A stretch of 64,000 nt of DNA from CBDFKY01 sp965248995. Its GTDB lineage: Bacteria > Pseudomonadota > Alphaproteobacteria > Rickettsiales > UBA998. The notes below the pieces were generated by a model, which was not told where the DNA came from, searched no databases, and saw nothing but the letters and a program-made list of their open reading frames with translations. Where the stretch lies: positions 124,001 through 188,000 of the forward strand of contig CBDFKY010000016.1 of assembly GCA_965248995.1 (NCBI GenBank). Direction: 5' to 3'. The position numbers and the translations under genes were made by a program. Position 1 is the stretch's first letter. Every line of letters starts with the position of its first letter. Of the stretch, positions 25,881 through 33,900 are shown piece after piece.

Positions 25881-26244
25881 AAAAATTCACGTAGACGGAA
25901 ATGAACGTGATAGTGAGAAAAACGGCGGCTACGCTCTCTGAGACCGTTTTATCGGGTAAATCACCACTGCCGAGCTGCCACAACAGATATTCGATATAGG
26001 ATGGCGGCAGCGCAACGGTTTGCCCTTTCGCGTGTGCGGCCGCTTGCAGATGTCGCCAGTGCCAGTCGGTGAGGGGACAATAACCGATATATCCCACATA
26101 TAACCCCAGACCGATCCACGATATCCAGATCAGCAGCACTGCCAGTCCGTGCAGGCGTCGCCAGCCTTTCACCTGCCAGCCAAACACTATGAATACCATC
26201 AAAACCAGATGGACAGCATGATAAAACAGGCTTACGTAATCCAC
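25864..26244 (-). CDS. Small DUF2784-like inner-membrane protein
   Basis: A 126-residue membrane protein with about four hydrophobic helices (residues 8-24, 33-52, 85-92 weak, 104-121). The motif GYIGYCPLTDWHWR near residue 55 is the conserved C-P-L-T-x-x-E/H-x of DUF2784-type proteins. It lies 11 bases after the trcR gene on the same strand and its end overlaps the convergent methyltransferase gene by 17 bases. No function is known. Confidence 0.7.
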   Translation of the reverse strand: MDYVSLFYHAVHLVLMVFIVFGWQVKGWRRLHGLAVLLIWISWIGLGLYVGYIGYCPLTDWHWRHLQAAAHAKGQTVALPPSYIEYLLWQLGSGDLPDKTVSESVAAVFLTITFISVYVNFFRKRP

Positions 26245-26255
26245 CGTCGGCTGAT

Positions 26256-26792
26256 TTATGCCACTTGTTCCGCCTCACGTGGCCTGTATTGCTTTACCAG
26301 CGCATCAAGTTCGTGCTGAGAACAAAGAGCGAGCAAAACGGGGTCTTTCGGCGTCATGTTCTGGCTGTTCCAGTGGGATTTGCTTTTGACGGCCTCAATG
26401 GTTTTCTTGGTGGTGCCGATCAGTTTCACCAGCTTGCTCTCCGGAATGTAGGGATGGTGCTTGGTCAGCCATGCCACCGCTTCCGGTTTATCCTGACGGC
26501 GGGCTACCGGCGTATACCGTCCACCTTTCTTGGATTTCAGGTGCTTCAACGCAGCGGGCGTCATGGTGAGCTTCTGTTTTGCGTTCGCCTCACATTGCTC
26601 GATCACTTCACGCGTCAACTGGCCCGCTTCGATCGGATTCTGACCGAGAATGCCCGTCGCCACTTCCCCATCCGCTATGCCCTGTACTTCCAGCGGGTGC
26701 ATCCCGCAGAACTCCGCGATCTGTTCGAACGTCAGCGCCGTATTTTCCACCAGCCAGATGGCGGTCGCCTTAGGCATTAAAGGTAAGGTCAT
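26256..26792 (-). CDS. trcR: Cell cycle transcriptional regulator TrcR (DUF1013)
   Basis: TrcR is an alphaproteobacterial DUF1013 protein; in Caulobacter it is linked to cell-cycle transcription. The product begins MTLPLMPKATAIWLVENTAL and continues TFEQIAEFCGMHPLEVQGIA, DGEVATGILGQNPI, GQLTREVIEQCE and AWLTKHHPYIPESKLVKLIGTTKKTIEAV, an almost uninterrupted family match with two helix-turn-helix-like regions. The frame stays open 40 codons upstream, but the ATG at 26792 has AGAGGA 5 nt upstream and matches the family start (178 aa). The DUF2784-like membrane gene follows. Confidence 0.93.
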   Translation of the reverse strand: MTLPLMPKATAIWLVENTALTFEQIAEFCGMHPLEVQGIADGEVATGILGQNPIEAGQLTREVIEQCEANAKQKLTMTPAALKHLKSKKGGRYTPVARRQDKPEAVAWLTKHHPYIPESKLVKLIGTTKKTIEAVKSKSHWNSQNMTPKDPVLLALCSQHELDALVKQYRPREAEQVA

Positions 26793-26995
26793 GAATTCCT
26801 CTTCTGTAACCGTGCATAAGAATATATCCCTTTGTCGTTTAGGCGCAAAACGGCAAATTCTCAAGCGTTTTTTATTGTTTTGCTCGGTTGAGACGAGAAT
26901 TGCACCTTGCATCTTGCGCCTGTTTTGCTAGTCATACGTTATTCCTGCAGAAGACCGGTCATAGGTTCTTCCTGCGGGAGACACAGGGAAAGCAC

Positions 26996-28534
26996 ATGCA
27001 GCAACAGGCCATCATCACCCAGCTTGAACATAAACGCGATCTCGCACGCCTCGGCGGCGGCCATCAGCGGGTGGAAAAACAGCACGAGCGCGGTAAACTG
27101 ACGGCGAGGGAACGCATCGAAGTATTGCTCGATCCGGGTTCGTTCGAGGAATACGACATGTTTGTGGAGCATCGCTGCACGCATTTCGGCATGATCGACA
27201 AACAGATTCCCGGTGACGGCGTGGTCATCGGCAGCGGCACCATCAACGGCCGTATCGTATTTCTGTATTCTCAGGATTTTACTGTGCATGGCGGTTCACT
27301 CTCGGAAACCAATGCCAAGAAAATCTGCAAGATCATGGATATGGCCGTGCAGAACGGCTCACCCATCGTCGGCATCAATGATTCCGGCGGGGCGCGGATT
27401 CAGGAAGGGGTGGATTCGCTGGCGGGCTACGCTGAAATTTTCAAGCGCAACGTGCTCGCTTCCGGAGTCGTGCCGCAGATTTCGCTGATCATGGGGCCGT
27501 GCGCGGGCGGGGCGGTGTATTCCCCGGCACTGACCGATTTCACCATCATGGTGCGCGGCAGTTCCTACATGTTCGTTACGGGCCCGGAGGTGGTGAAAAC
27601 CGTGACGCATGAAGATGTCAGCCAGGAAACGCTGGGCGGCGCCACCACCCATACCAGCAAGACGGGCGTGGCGGATCTCGCCTTCGACAATGACATTGAA
27701 GCGTTGATGGAAACTCGCCGGCTGGTGAATTTCCTGCCCCTTTCCAACCGCGAGAAGCCCCCGCTTCGCCCAACGACCGATCCGGCCGACCGGGTCGATC
27801 TGGCGCTTAACACGCTGGTACCGGACAATACTAACAAAGCCTATGATATGCAGGAACTGATTACCTCCATCGTCGATGAAGGGGATTTTTATCCTATTCA
27901 GCCGGAATTCGCGGAAAACGTCATCACGGGGTTCGCGCGGATGGAAGGATCCACCATCGGCATCGTCGCCAACCAGCCGATGGAACTGGCCGGCTGCCTC
28001 GATATCAATGCATCACGCAAGTCGGCGCGGTTCGTGCGTTTCTGTGACGCGTTCAATATTCCGATCGTCACGTTCGTCGACGTGCCGGGATTTCTGCCGG
28101 GTACCGCGCAGGAGCATGAGGGTATCATCAAGCATGGTGCCAAACTGATTTATGCCTATGCGGAAGCTACTGTACCGAAAATCACCATTATTACCCGCAA
28201 GGCGTATGGCGGGGCATATATCGTCATGAGTTCCAAGCATCTGCGGGGGGATTTCAACTTTGCCTGGCCGAGCGCGGAAATCGCCGTGATGGGTCCGGAG
28301 GGCGCGGTGGAAATCGTGTTCCGGGGGGCGATGCACAATGAAGTAGAGCGGCAGCAGAAAATCACCGAATACAGGGAGATGTTCGCTTCTCCCTTCGTCG
28401 CGGCGGCGCGGGGATATATCGACGACGTCATCCGTCCGCAGAATACCCGCTGGCGTGTCTGCAAGGCGCTGGCCATGTTGCGTAACAAGCATAATACGAA
28501 TCCGTGGAAGAAGCACGATAACATGCCGCTTTAA
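26996..28534 (+). CDS. pccB: Propionyl-CoA carboxylase beta subunit
   Basis: Carboxyltransferase subunit moving CO2 from biotin to propionyl-CoA (giving methylmalonyl-CoA). Two crotonase-like halves are readable: GKLTARERIEVLLDPGSFEEYD, FTVHGGSLSETNAKKICKIM, NDSGGARIQEGVDSLAGYAE, GPCAGGAVYSPALTDF in the N-half and ADQ-like G-I-V-A-N-Q-P, FVDVPGFLPGTAQEHEGII, ITRKAYGGAYIVMSSKHL and AVMGPEGAVEIVFR in the C-half. The ATG at 26996 has AGGGAA about 6 nt upstream; the frame runs on upstream but without family similarity. 512 aa. The biotin-carrying alpha subunit gene is not in the window; methylmalonyl-CoA or acetyl-CoA substrate preference cannot be settled by eye. Confidence 0.93.
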   Translation: MQQQAIITQLEHKRDLARLGGGHQRVEKQHERGKLTARERIEVLLDPGSFEEYDMFVEHRCTHFGMIDKQIPGDGVVIGSGTINGRIVFLYSQDFTVHGGSLSETNAKKICKIMDMAVQNGSPIVGINDSGGARIQEGVDSLAGYAEIFKRNVLASGVVPQISLIMGPCAGGAVYSPALTDFTIMVRGSSYMFVTGPEVVKTVTHEDVSQETLGGATTHTSKTGVADLAFDNDIEALMETRRLVNFLPLSNREKPPLRPTTDPADRVDLALNTLVPDNTNKAYDMQELITSIVDEGDFYPIQPEFAENVITGFARMEGSTIGIVANQPMELAGCLDINASRKSARFVRFCDAFNIPIVTFVDVPGFLPGTAQEHEGIIKHGAKLIYAYAEATVPKITIITRKAYGGAYIVMSSKHLRGDFNFAWPSAEIAVMGPEGAVEIVFRGAMHNEVERQQKITEYREMFASPFVAAARGYIDDVIRPQNTRWRVCKALAMLRNKHNTNPWKKHDNMPL

Positions 28535-28543
28535 AGACGGAAT

Positions 28544-28873
28544 ATGGCAACCAGTCCCACAACGGTAGCGTATTTGCTTGAACAGCTGGCAGGGGTTCCG
28601 GATATTACCGCCCGCAAAATGTTCGGGGAATATACGATTTACTGCGGTGAGAAGATCGTAGCGCTGGTATGTGATGACCAGCTTTTCGTCAAACCCACGG
28701 CAGCGGGAAAAATTCAACTGGGCGCTCCGATAGAAGCACCGCCTTATAAAGGCGCGAACCCTTGTTACTTGATTACAGCGGACGCTTGGGAAAATGCGGA
28801 GTGGCTGAGTGAATTGATCAGAGATTCAGCGGCGCAGCTGCCCAAACCGAAACCTAGGAAGCAAAAGGCTTAA
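28544..28873 (+). CDS. TfoX/Sxy N-terminal-domain protein
   Basis: A 109-residue stand-alone TfoX_N domain. The characteristic start V-A-Y-L-L-E-Q-L is followed by TARKMFGEYTIYCGEKIVALV (the M-F-G-x-Y/F-x-I-Y hallmark), DDQLFVKPT and PYKGANPCYLI. TfoX proteins with a C-terminal domain regulate competence in gammaproteobacteria; stand-alone versions in alphaproteobacteria are of unknown role. It follows pccB by 9 bases and overlaps the end of the convergent pheT by four. The basic tail PKPKPRKQKA is probably disordered. Confidence 0.85.
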   Translation: MATSPTTVAYLLEQLAGVPDITARKMFGEYTIYCGEKIVALVCDDQLFVKPTAAGKIQLGAPIEAPPYKGANPCYLITADAWENAEWLSELIRDSAAQLPKPKPRKQKA

Positions 28874-31236
28874 CGTAATACGGCGCCCTTATTTGCAGCG
28901 GCTTTGATAATCGCCGTGGAAACGGTGCTGAGTTCCTCTTCCGTCAACGTGCGGTCATCCGCCTGCAATGTCACTGCGAACGCAAGCGATTTTTTCCCGC
29001 TCGGCATATTCGGCCCTTCGTAAACGTCGAACAATACAATATGTTTAAGGAGCATTTTTTCCGCTTTCGCAATCACCTGCATGATATCTCCGGCCGGAAC
29101 GTCCGTATCCACCACAAAGGCGAAATCCCGGCGGCTGGACTGGAACTCATTGAAGCGAAACGCCTCCGGCCGCCTTTGTTTCGATTTGGTCGGCAACGCG
29201 TCCAGCCAGCATTCGAATCCCATGACCGGCTGGTCGATGTCGAAAATGCGTAAGATCGCCGGATGGATTTCCCCGAAATATCCTACCGTCTGCTTAGAGC
29301 CGAGCGATAAGCGCCCCGCCTTGCCGGGATGATACCAGTCCGGCACATCCTTTGAGACCATGAGGGTATCGGTATTGATATCTAATGCCTGCAACAGGCA
29401 TTCAAGGTCAGCCTTCACGTCATAAACGGTCGGCAGTTCAGCTTTACGTTGCCAGTACATCGCATGTGCGCCCGTGCGCACACCGCTGACACGTATGGGC
29501 TGGTCTTGTGGCGTGACGCCGAAAAAAACCGCTCCCGTTTCCATAAAGGCAAGGCCGGATATGCCGCGAGCCAGATTTCTGTTTACAGCAGGCAACAAGT
29601 CGGCGAATAAATGAGGACGCATCGCGCTGAGATCCGCGCTGATCGGATTTACTACGTCAATCACCGGTCTGGCGGTTTGAAACGCTTCGGCATACCGCTT
29701 CGAGGTGAAGGCGAAATGTACCGTTTCATCCATTCCTCGCCCAAGCAACGCCGAGAGGACTTTTTCCTGGACGGTTACGGAAGGCAATTTCAATATTTCA
29801 GGCGCTGGCAGCGGTGTTTCAGGCAGGAAATCATATCCTTTCAAACGGGTGATTTCTTCGACGAGATCCGCTGATCCTTCGATATCGGGGCGCCAGCTCG
29901 GAGTCGTCACCTGCCAGTCCTGCACATGGCATCCCATGGCTTCCAGCAGGCTGCGCTGTTCGGCTTCGCCGATATCCATCCCTGTCCGTACCCGCACGGC
30001 ATCTCGGTCGAAAGTGATGGTACGGCTGACGATGGGCGGTGCGCCCGCTTCACCGTATGCCGTCACCTTTCCTCCACATAGTTCCATGATCATCGCCGCC
30101 GCCATCGCGGCGTAGGGCGCGGTGGCCTGTGCGTCCACCCCTCTCTCGAACCGGTAACGCGCATCGGAATCGATGTAGGTCGCACGGCCCGCTGCGGCAA
30201 TGGCGACCGGCTCGAACCATGCGGCCTCCAGGATCACGGACGTGGTGGTGAGCGTACAGCCGGAACGTTTTCCTCCCATAACACCGCCCAGTCCGAGTAC
30301 GCCGCTATCATCCGCAACGATGCAGAGACCGGCAGGTAGAATGTAGGTTTTATCGTTCAGCGCTTCAAAGGTTTCACCTTCCGTGGATCGACGGACGGTG
30401 ATAGCGCCCTTCAGTGTATCGGCGTCATACACATGCAGTGGCCGACCGTAAGTAAACGTGAAGTAATTGGTAATATCCACCAGTGCCGAAATGGAACGCA
30501 GCCCGACCGATTCCAGCTTCCGTATCAGCCAAGCGGGAGAGGGGCCATTGACGATATTCTCGAAGCGATAGCCGATGAAATGCTCACAGTCCGCCGTTTC
30601 CAACTGAACAGAAAGGATATCGAGACTGTTGGTATGCAGGACGGTGGTATGTACGGCGGCGGGCTTGAGCGGGACTAATGCGCCCAGGCCTGCGGCGGCC
30701 AGATCCCTGGCCATGCCGTAAACGCCCAGACAGTCGCCGCGGTTGGGAGTGATGGAAACATCGAATAACGTGTCATCAAGCCCCAGTATCTTAACAGCTT
30801 TTTCTCCGACAAGCGTAGCAGCGGGAAGTTCCATGATGCCGTTGTCATCCGTTCCTATTCCCAGTTCCCGCGCCGAACACAGCATTCCGTTACTCTCGAC
30901 GTCACGGATCTTTGCCGCTTTGATCACCATGCCGTTCGCCGGAATAGTGTCACCTATATCCGCAAGGATCACCTTGATGCCCGGCCTCGCATTGGGTGCG
31001 CCGCAGACGATCTGGCGAACGCCGGTATGGGTATCGACGCGACAGACACGTAATTTATCGGCTGCAGGGTGCGGCTCGGTCTCCAGAATTTCCGCCACGG
31101 TAAACGATTCCAGCCCGGCGCCGAGGGTTTTATACGATTCCACCTCAATCCCGATCCGTGTCAGCGTCTCAGCCACGACTGCTGTCGAAACGTCCGTCAA
31201 CAGATGTTCCTTAAGCCAGCTTTCCGTAAATTTCAT
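28870..31236 (-). CDS. pheT: Phenylalanyl-tRNA synthetase beta subunit
   Basis: Full-length bacterial-type PheRS beta (788 aa). Domain order from the N-terminus: MKFTESWLKEHL start, the EMAP/OB tRNA-binding domain with VCRVDTHTGVRQIVCGAPN and G-M-L-C-S-A-R-E-L-G-I, the B3/B4 editing domain around residues 210-380 with DITNYFTFTYGRPLHVYDAD, the B5 domain, the catalytic-like core, and the FDX-ACB anticodon-binding domain at the C-terminus (QSSRRDFAFVVDTDVPAGDI). The pheS gene that normally precedes it is missing; instead a short-chain dehydrogenase gene lies 6 bases upstream on the same strand. Confidence 0.97.
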   Translation of the reverse strand: MKFTESWLKEHLLTDVSTAVVAETLTRIGIEVESYKTLGAGLESFTVAEILETEPHPAADKLRVCRVDTHTGVRQIVCGAPNARPGIKVILADIGDTIPANGMVIKAAKIRDVESNGMLCSARELGIGTDDNGIMELPAATLVGEKAVKILGLDDTLFDVSITPNRGDCLGVYGMARDLAAAGLGALVPLKPAAVHTTVLHTNSLDILSVQLETADCEHFIGYRFENIVNGPSPAWLIRKLESVGLRSISALVDITNYFTFTYGRPLHVYDADTLKGAITVRRSTEGETFEALNDKTYILPAGLCIVADDSGVLGLGGVMGGKRSGCTLTTTSVILEAAWFEPVAIAAAGRATYIDSDARYRFERGVDAQATAPYAAMAAAMIMELCGGKVTAYGEAGAPPIVSRTITFDRDAVRVRTGMDIGEAEQRSLLEAMGCHVQDWQVTTPSWRPDIEGSADLVEEITRLKGYDFLPETPLPAPEILKLPSVTVQEKVLSALLGRGMDETVHFAFTSKRYAEAFQTARPVIDVVNPISADLSAMRPHLFADLLPAVNRNLARGISGLAFMETGAVFFGVTPQDQPIRVSGVRTGAHAMYWQRKAELPTVYDVKADLECLLQALDINTDTLMVSKDVPDWYHPGKAGRLSLGSKQTVGYFGEIHPAILRIFDIDQPVMGFECWLDALPTKSKQRRPEAFRFNEFQSSRRDFAFVVDTDVPAGDIMQVIAKAEKMLLKHIVLFDVYEGPNMPSGKKSLAFAVTLQADDRTLTEEELSTVSTAIIKAAANKGAVLR

Positions 31237-31242
31237 TTTCTT

Positions 31243-31974
31243 CTATCCTTTGGGATGTTTGATCATATGCAGGCCCAGACGCTCCCCATGGACCGCGCAG
31301 TCCGGGCTCATGGCCGCCACGAACAGTTCTGTCAGGCGCGGGTTGTCGGGCTGGATGAGCATTTCGGCGTCTTCTCCCGGAAACGCCTGCGCGCGCATGG
31401 CGGTGGCGACGATATGAGGGTCGATCAGGTTAACGCGGGTCTTGGTGTTTTCGGATTCTGCGGCATAAGTCAACACCAGGCTTTCCAGCGCCGCCTTGCT
31501 CATAGCATAGCTTCCCCAGTAAGGCGTATGTCCCTTCGCGCTGCCGGACGTTACGAAGGCCACGCGCGGAGAGGGGGAAGCTCGCAATAACGGATCACAG
31601 ATACGCAGCAGGCGCCAGTTGGCGGTGACGTTGACGTCGAGCACGGACTGCCATTGTTTCGGGGTAATATGCGTCAGCGGGCTCATCTGGCCGAGAATGG
31701 CGGCATTGCCGACCAGCCCGTCCAGCCTGCCGAATTTGGAAAGCAGCGCGGCACCCAGCGCATCGATATCGTCGTGTTTCGCAAGATCCAGTGGAACCAG
31801 CGTCGCCTGCCCGCCCTCTGCGGAAATCGCGTCGTCCATTTTTTCCAGTTGCGCGACCGAACGCCCGGAAAGCACGACATGCGCTCCTTCACGCGCCAGC
31901 CGTTTCGCCACGCTGGCGCCGATTCCCCGCGTAGCGCCCGTGATGAGAATAATTCTGTCCTGTAACTGGTTCAT
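31243..31974 (-). CDS. Short-chain dehydrogenase/reductase (YciK-like)
   Basis: A classical SDR of 243 aa: the NAD(P)-binding TGATRGIGASVAKRL near residue 10, L-D-L near 60, G-N-A-A-I-L-G replacing NAG, and the catalytic S-G-S-A-K/Y-A-M-S-K tetrad region near residues 145-160. The sequence pattern (Q-D-R-I-I-L-I-T-G, LTHITPKQWQSVLDVNVTAN, DPHIVATAMR-x-x-A-F-P-G-E-D) resembles the YciK group. The ATG at 31974 is preferred over a TTG eight codons upstream. It is probably co-transcribed with pheT just downstream, displacing the usual pheS. Substrate unknown. Confidence 0.85.
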   Translation of the reverse strand: MNQLQDRIILITGATRGIGASVAKRLAREGAHVVLSGRSVAQLEKMDDAISAEGGQATLVPLDLAKHDDIDALGAALLSKFGRLDGLVGNAAILGQMSPLTHITPKQWQSVLDVNVTANWRLLRICDPLLRASPSPRVAFVTSGSAKGHTPYWGSYAMSKAALESLVLTYAAESENTKTRVNLIDPHIVATAMRAQAFPGEDAEMLIQPDNPRLTELFVAAMSPDCAVHGERLGLHMIKHPKG

Positions 31975-32021
31975 GCAGGGAAATCTGGTATTTAGCAAAA
32001 CATCAAGCTAATCTGGTTAAC

Positions 32022-33839
32022 ATGAATGAGAGGATACTGTCAACGCCACTGCTTGAAAAACAACTTGGCGCGATCATGCGGACCCTGGCCGGGAAGGATT
32101 GCGCGCTCAGCGTATCTATTCAGGGAATGCACGAGCCGGATCCTTTAGGCGGCCAGTCCCATTGGTATATCCCGCCTAGAGAAAATAAAACGCACCTGCG
32201 AGGCGTCGCGGACCGGATCGGTTTTGCCAGACGCCTGCATGACCACCGGATGCACGAGCGTTCTGCGCCTTCCCATGAAACTTCACGCGCTGTTTTCGAT
32301 CTGCTGGAACGGATTCGTATCGAATGGGAAGGCGCCGCCCATATGCGCGGGGCATGGCATAACATGCAATCCGCATGGCATTCCGATGCGCTAGCGGTTT
32401 CTAAAGAAACGGTCTTGGTGTATACTATTCGCGCATTGATGCTTGAGCAATTGACGGAAGCCGAAACGGAACACAGCGAATCGGATGCGCTGGTGCATCA
32501 ATTGAAAGCGCAACTGTCGCCCTGTATTACGGACGAGATCAAACAGCTGATACCGCTTTTCGCCGATCAGCAGGCATTTGCGAAAGCGTCCATGCGACTG
32601 ATCGAACTTCTCGCCCGGATGGGGCATGGCGAAAACTCCCGCACAAGTGCCGAAGCGCTGGAGGATGGTGCGGAAAACAGGGAAGAAATTCCCTCCCTCG
32701 CACCGGAAGAGGTTAATGAACAGCTCTCGGCTTTACCGTTTTCTGAAGAACATAAGACGTTAACGGAAGAAAATGAATCCGATAGTGCCACGATCGATAC
32801 CGACACTTTCAAGGCGATGGAAGAAATAAAACATCAGGTGGTTGAAGGGAGTCTGGATGAGACGAAAGCGGAAAAATTACCGGTAATTTCAAAAATCTCA
32901 GCAGTCTGCACGTTCCAGTATCATATCTTCAGCACGCGGCAGGATGAGATCATCATGGCCGAAAAGCTGGTTGACGAGGAAGAATTGAACCGCCTGCGCC
33001 GGGAACTCGATGAGAAACTGACGGCCGTGCAAGGAAGTTTTGCGCAGCTCTCCAGCCGGCTGCAGCGCTTGCTGCTGGCTAAAAAACATCACCAATGGCA
33101 GTACGGCGAGGAGGAGGGGGTGCTGGATGCGGCACGCTTGGCCCGTCTGGTGTCACAACCTGATTTACGCGCTTTGTTCAAACAGAAACAGGATACGCCG
33201 CTGTATGATACTGTCGTGACGCTGCTGCTGGATAATTCCGGTTCCATGCGGGGGCGTCCGATTACGATCGCCGCTCTTTCCTCCGATATTTTAAGCCGGG
33301 TACTGGAGAGGGCAGGGATCAAGGTGGAAATTCTGGGATTCACTACCCGTGAATGGAAAGGGGGTGCACACGCCAAGGCATGGATCGCCGCCGGCAAACC
33401 CGCTGATCCCGGCCGGCTGAATGAACTGCGCCATATTATCTATAAGGCGGCGGATACCCCCTACGTCCGTGCAAAAAAACATTTGGGGCTGATGCTGAAA
33501 GAAGGCTTGCTGAAAGAAAATATTGATGGAGAAGCCTTGCAATGGGCATACCGGCGGTTGCTGGCCCGACCGGAAAAACGTCGTATCCTGATGGTGATTT
33601 CAGACGGCGCCCCTGTGGACGACGCCACGCTTAGCGCGAACCATGCCGGATATCTGGATCGCCACCTTCATCAGGTAATTGCGAGGGTGGAAGCCGATCC
33701 GCGCATCGAACTCACCGCGATCGGCATAGGCCATGATGTCACACGCTACTATCGCCGATCCATCTGCCTGAAAGACGTGACAAAACTGGGGGAAACGATG
33801 GCGCGGGAAATGGTCACGTTGTTTTCGTCTAAATCTTAG
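32022..33839 (+). CDS. cobT: CobT-type cobaltochelatase subunit (VWA domain)
   Basis: A 605-residue CobT-like protein. The N-terminal half contains the CobT domain (R-x-R-I-E-W-E-G near residue 100, W-x-x-D-A/S), the middle is acidic and probably disordered (residues about 210-290), and the C-terminal VWA domain has the MIDAS sequence LLLDNSGSMRGRP near residue 405, plus FTTREWKGG and ISDGAPVDD. CobT works with the AAA+ subunit CobS and with CobN in aerobic cobalt insertion; CobST-like pairs also occur without CobN in alphaproteobacteria, where their role is unclear. Neither partner is in the window. It diverges from the SDR gene with only 47 bases between them. No Shine-Dalgarno is obvious. 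Confidence 0.88.
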   Translation: MNERILSTPLLEKQLGAIMRTLAGKDCALSVSIQGMHEPDPLGGQSHWYIPPRENKTHLRGVADRIGFARRLHDHRMHERSAPSHETSRAVFDLLERIRIEWEGAAHMRGAWHNMQSAWHSDALAVSKETVLVYTIRALMLEQLTEAETEHSESDALVHQLKAQLSPCITDEIKQLIPLFADQQAFAKASMRLIELLARMGHGENSRTSAEALEDGAENREEIPSLAPEEVNEQLSALPFSEEHKTLTEENESDSATIDTDTFKAMEEIKHQVVEGSLDETKAEKLPVISKISAVCTFQYHIFSTRQDEIIMAEKLVDEEELNRLRRELDEKLTAVQGSFAQLSSRLQRLLLAKKHHQWQYGEEEGVLDAARLARLVSQPDLRALFKQKQDTPLYDTVVTLLLDNSGSMRGRPITIAALSSDILSRVLERAGIKVEILGFTTREWKGGAHAKAWIAAGKPADPGRLNELRHIIYKAADTPYVRAKKHLGLMLKEGLLKENIDGEALQWAYRRLLARPEKRRILMVISDGAPVDDATLSANHAGYLDRHLHQVIARVEADPRIELTAIGIGHDVTRYYRRSICLKDVTKLGETMAREMVTLFSSKS

Positions 33840-33859
33840 AAATCATGAGGTGAAAGAAA

Positions 33860-33885
33860 GATCGGGAACTCTCTGGCTCCCGATC
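33860..33885 (-). terminator. Hairpin between convergent cobT and pnp, probable pnp terminator
   Basis: GATCGGGA and TCCCGATC form a perfect 8-bp stem around a 10-base loop. On the minus strand it is followed by TTTCTTTC, fitting an intrinsic terminator for pnp, whose stop lies 16 bases before it. It may also stop cobT transcription from the other side, but the plus-strand tail is less U-rich. Confidence 0.7.
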
Positions 33886-33900
33886 CTTGATTCCAGATTC

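Noticed and set aside
26793..26912. N-terminal extension of TrcR
   Set aside because: The extra 40 codons do not match the family, and the Shine-Dalgarno lies before the internal ATG.
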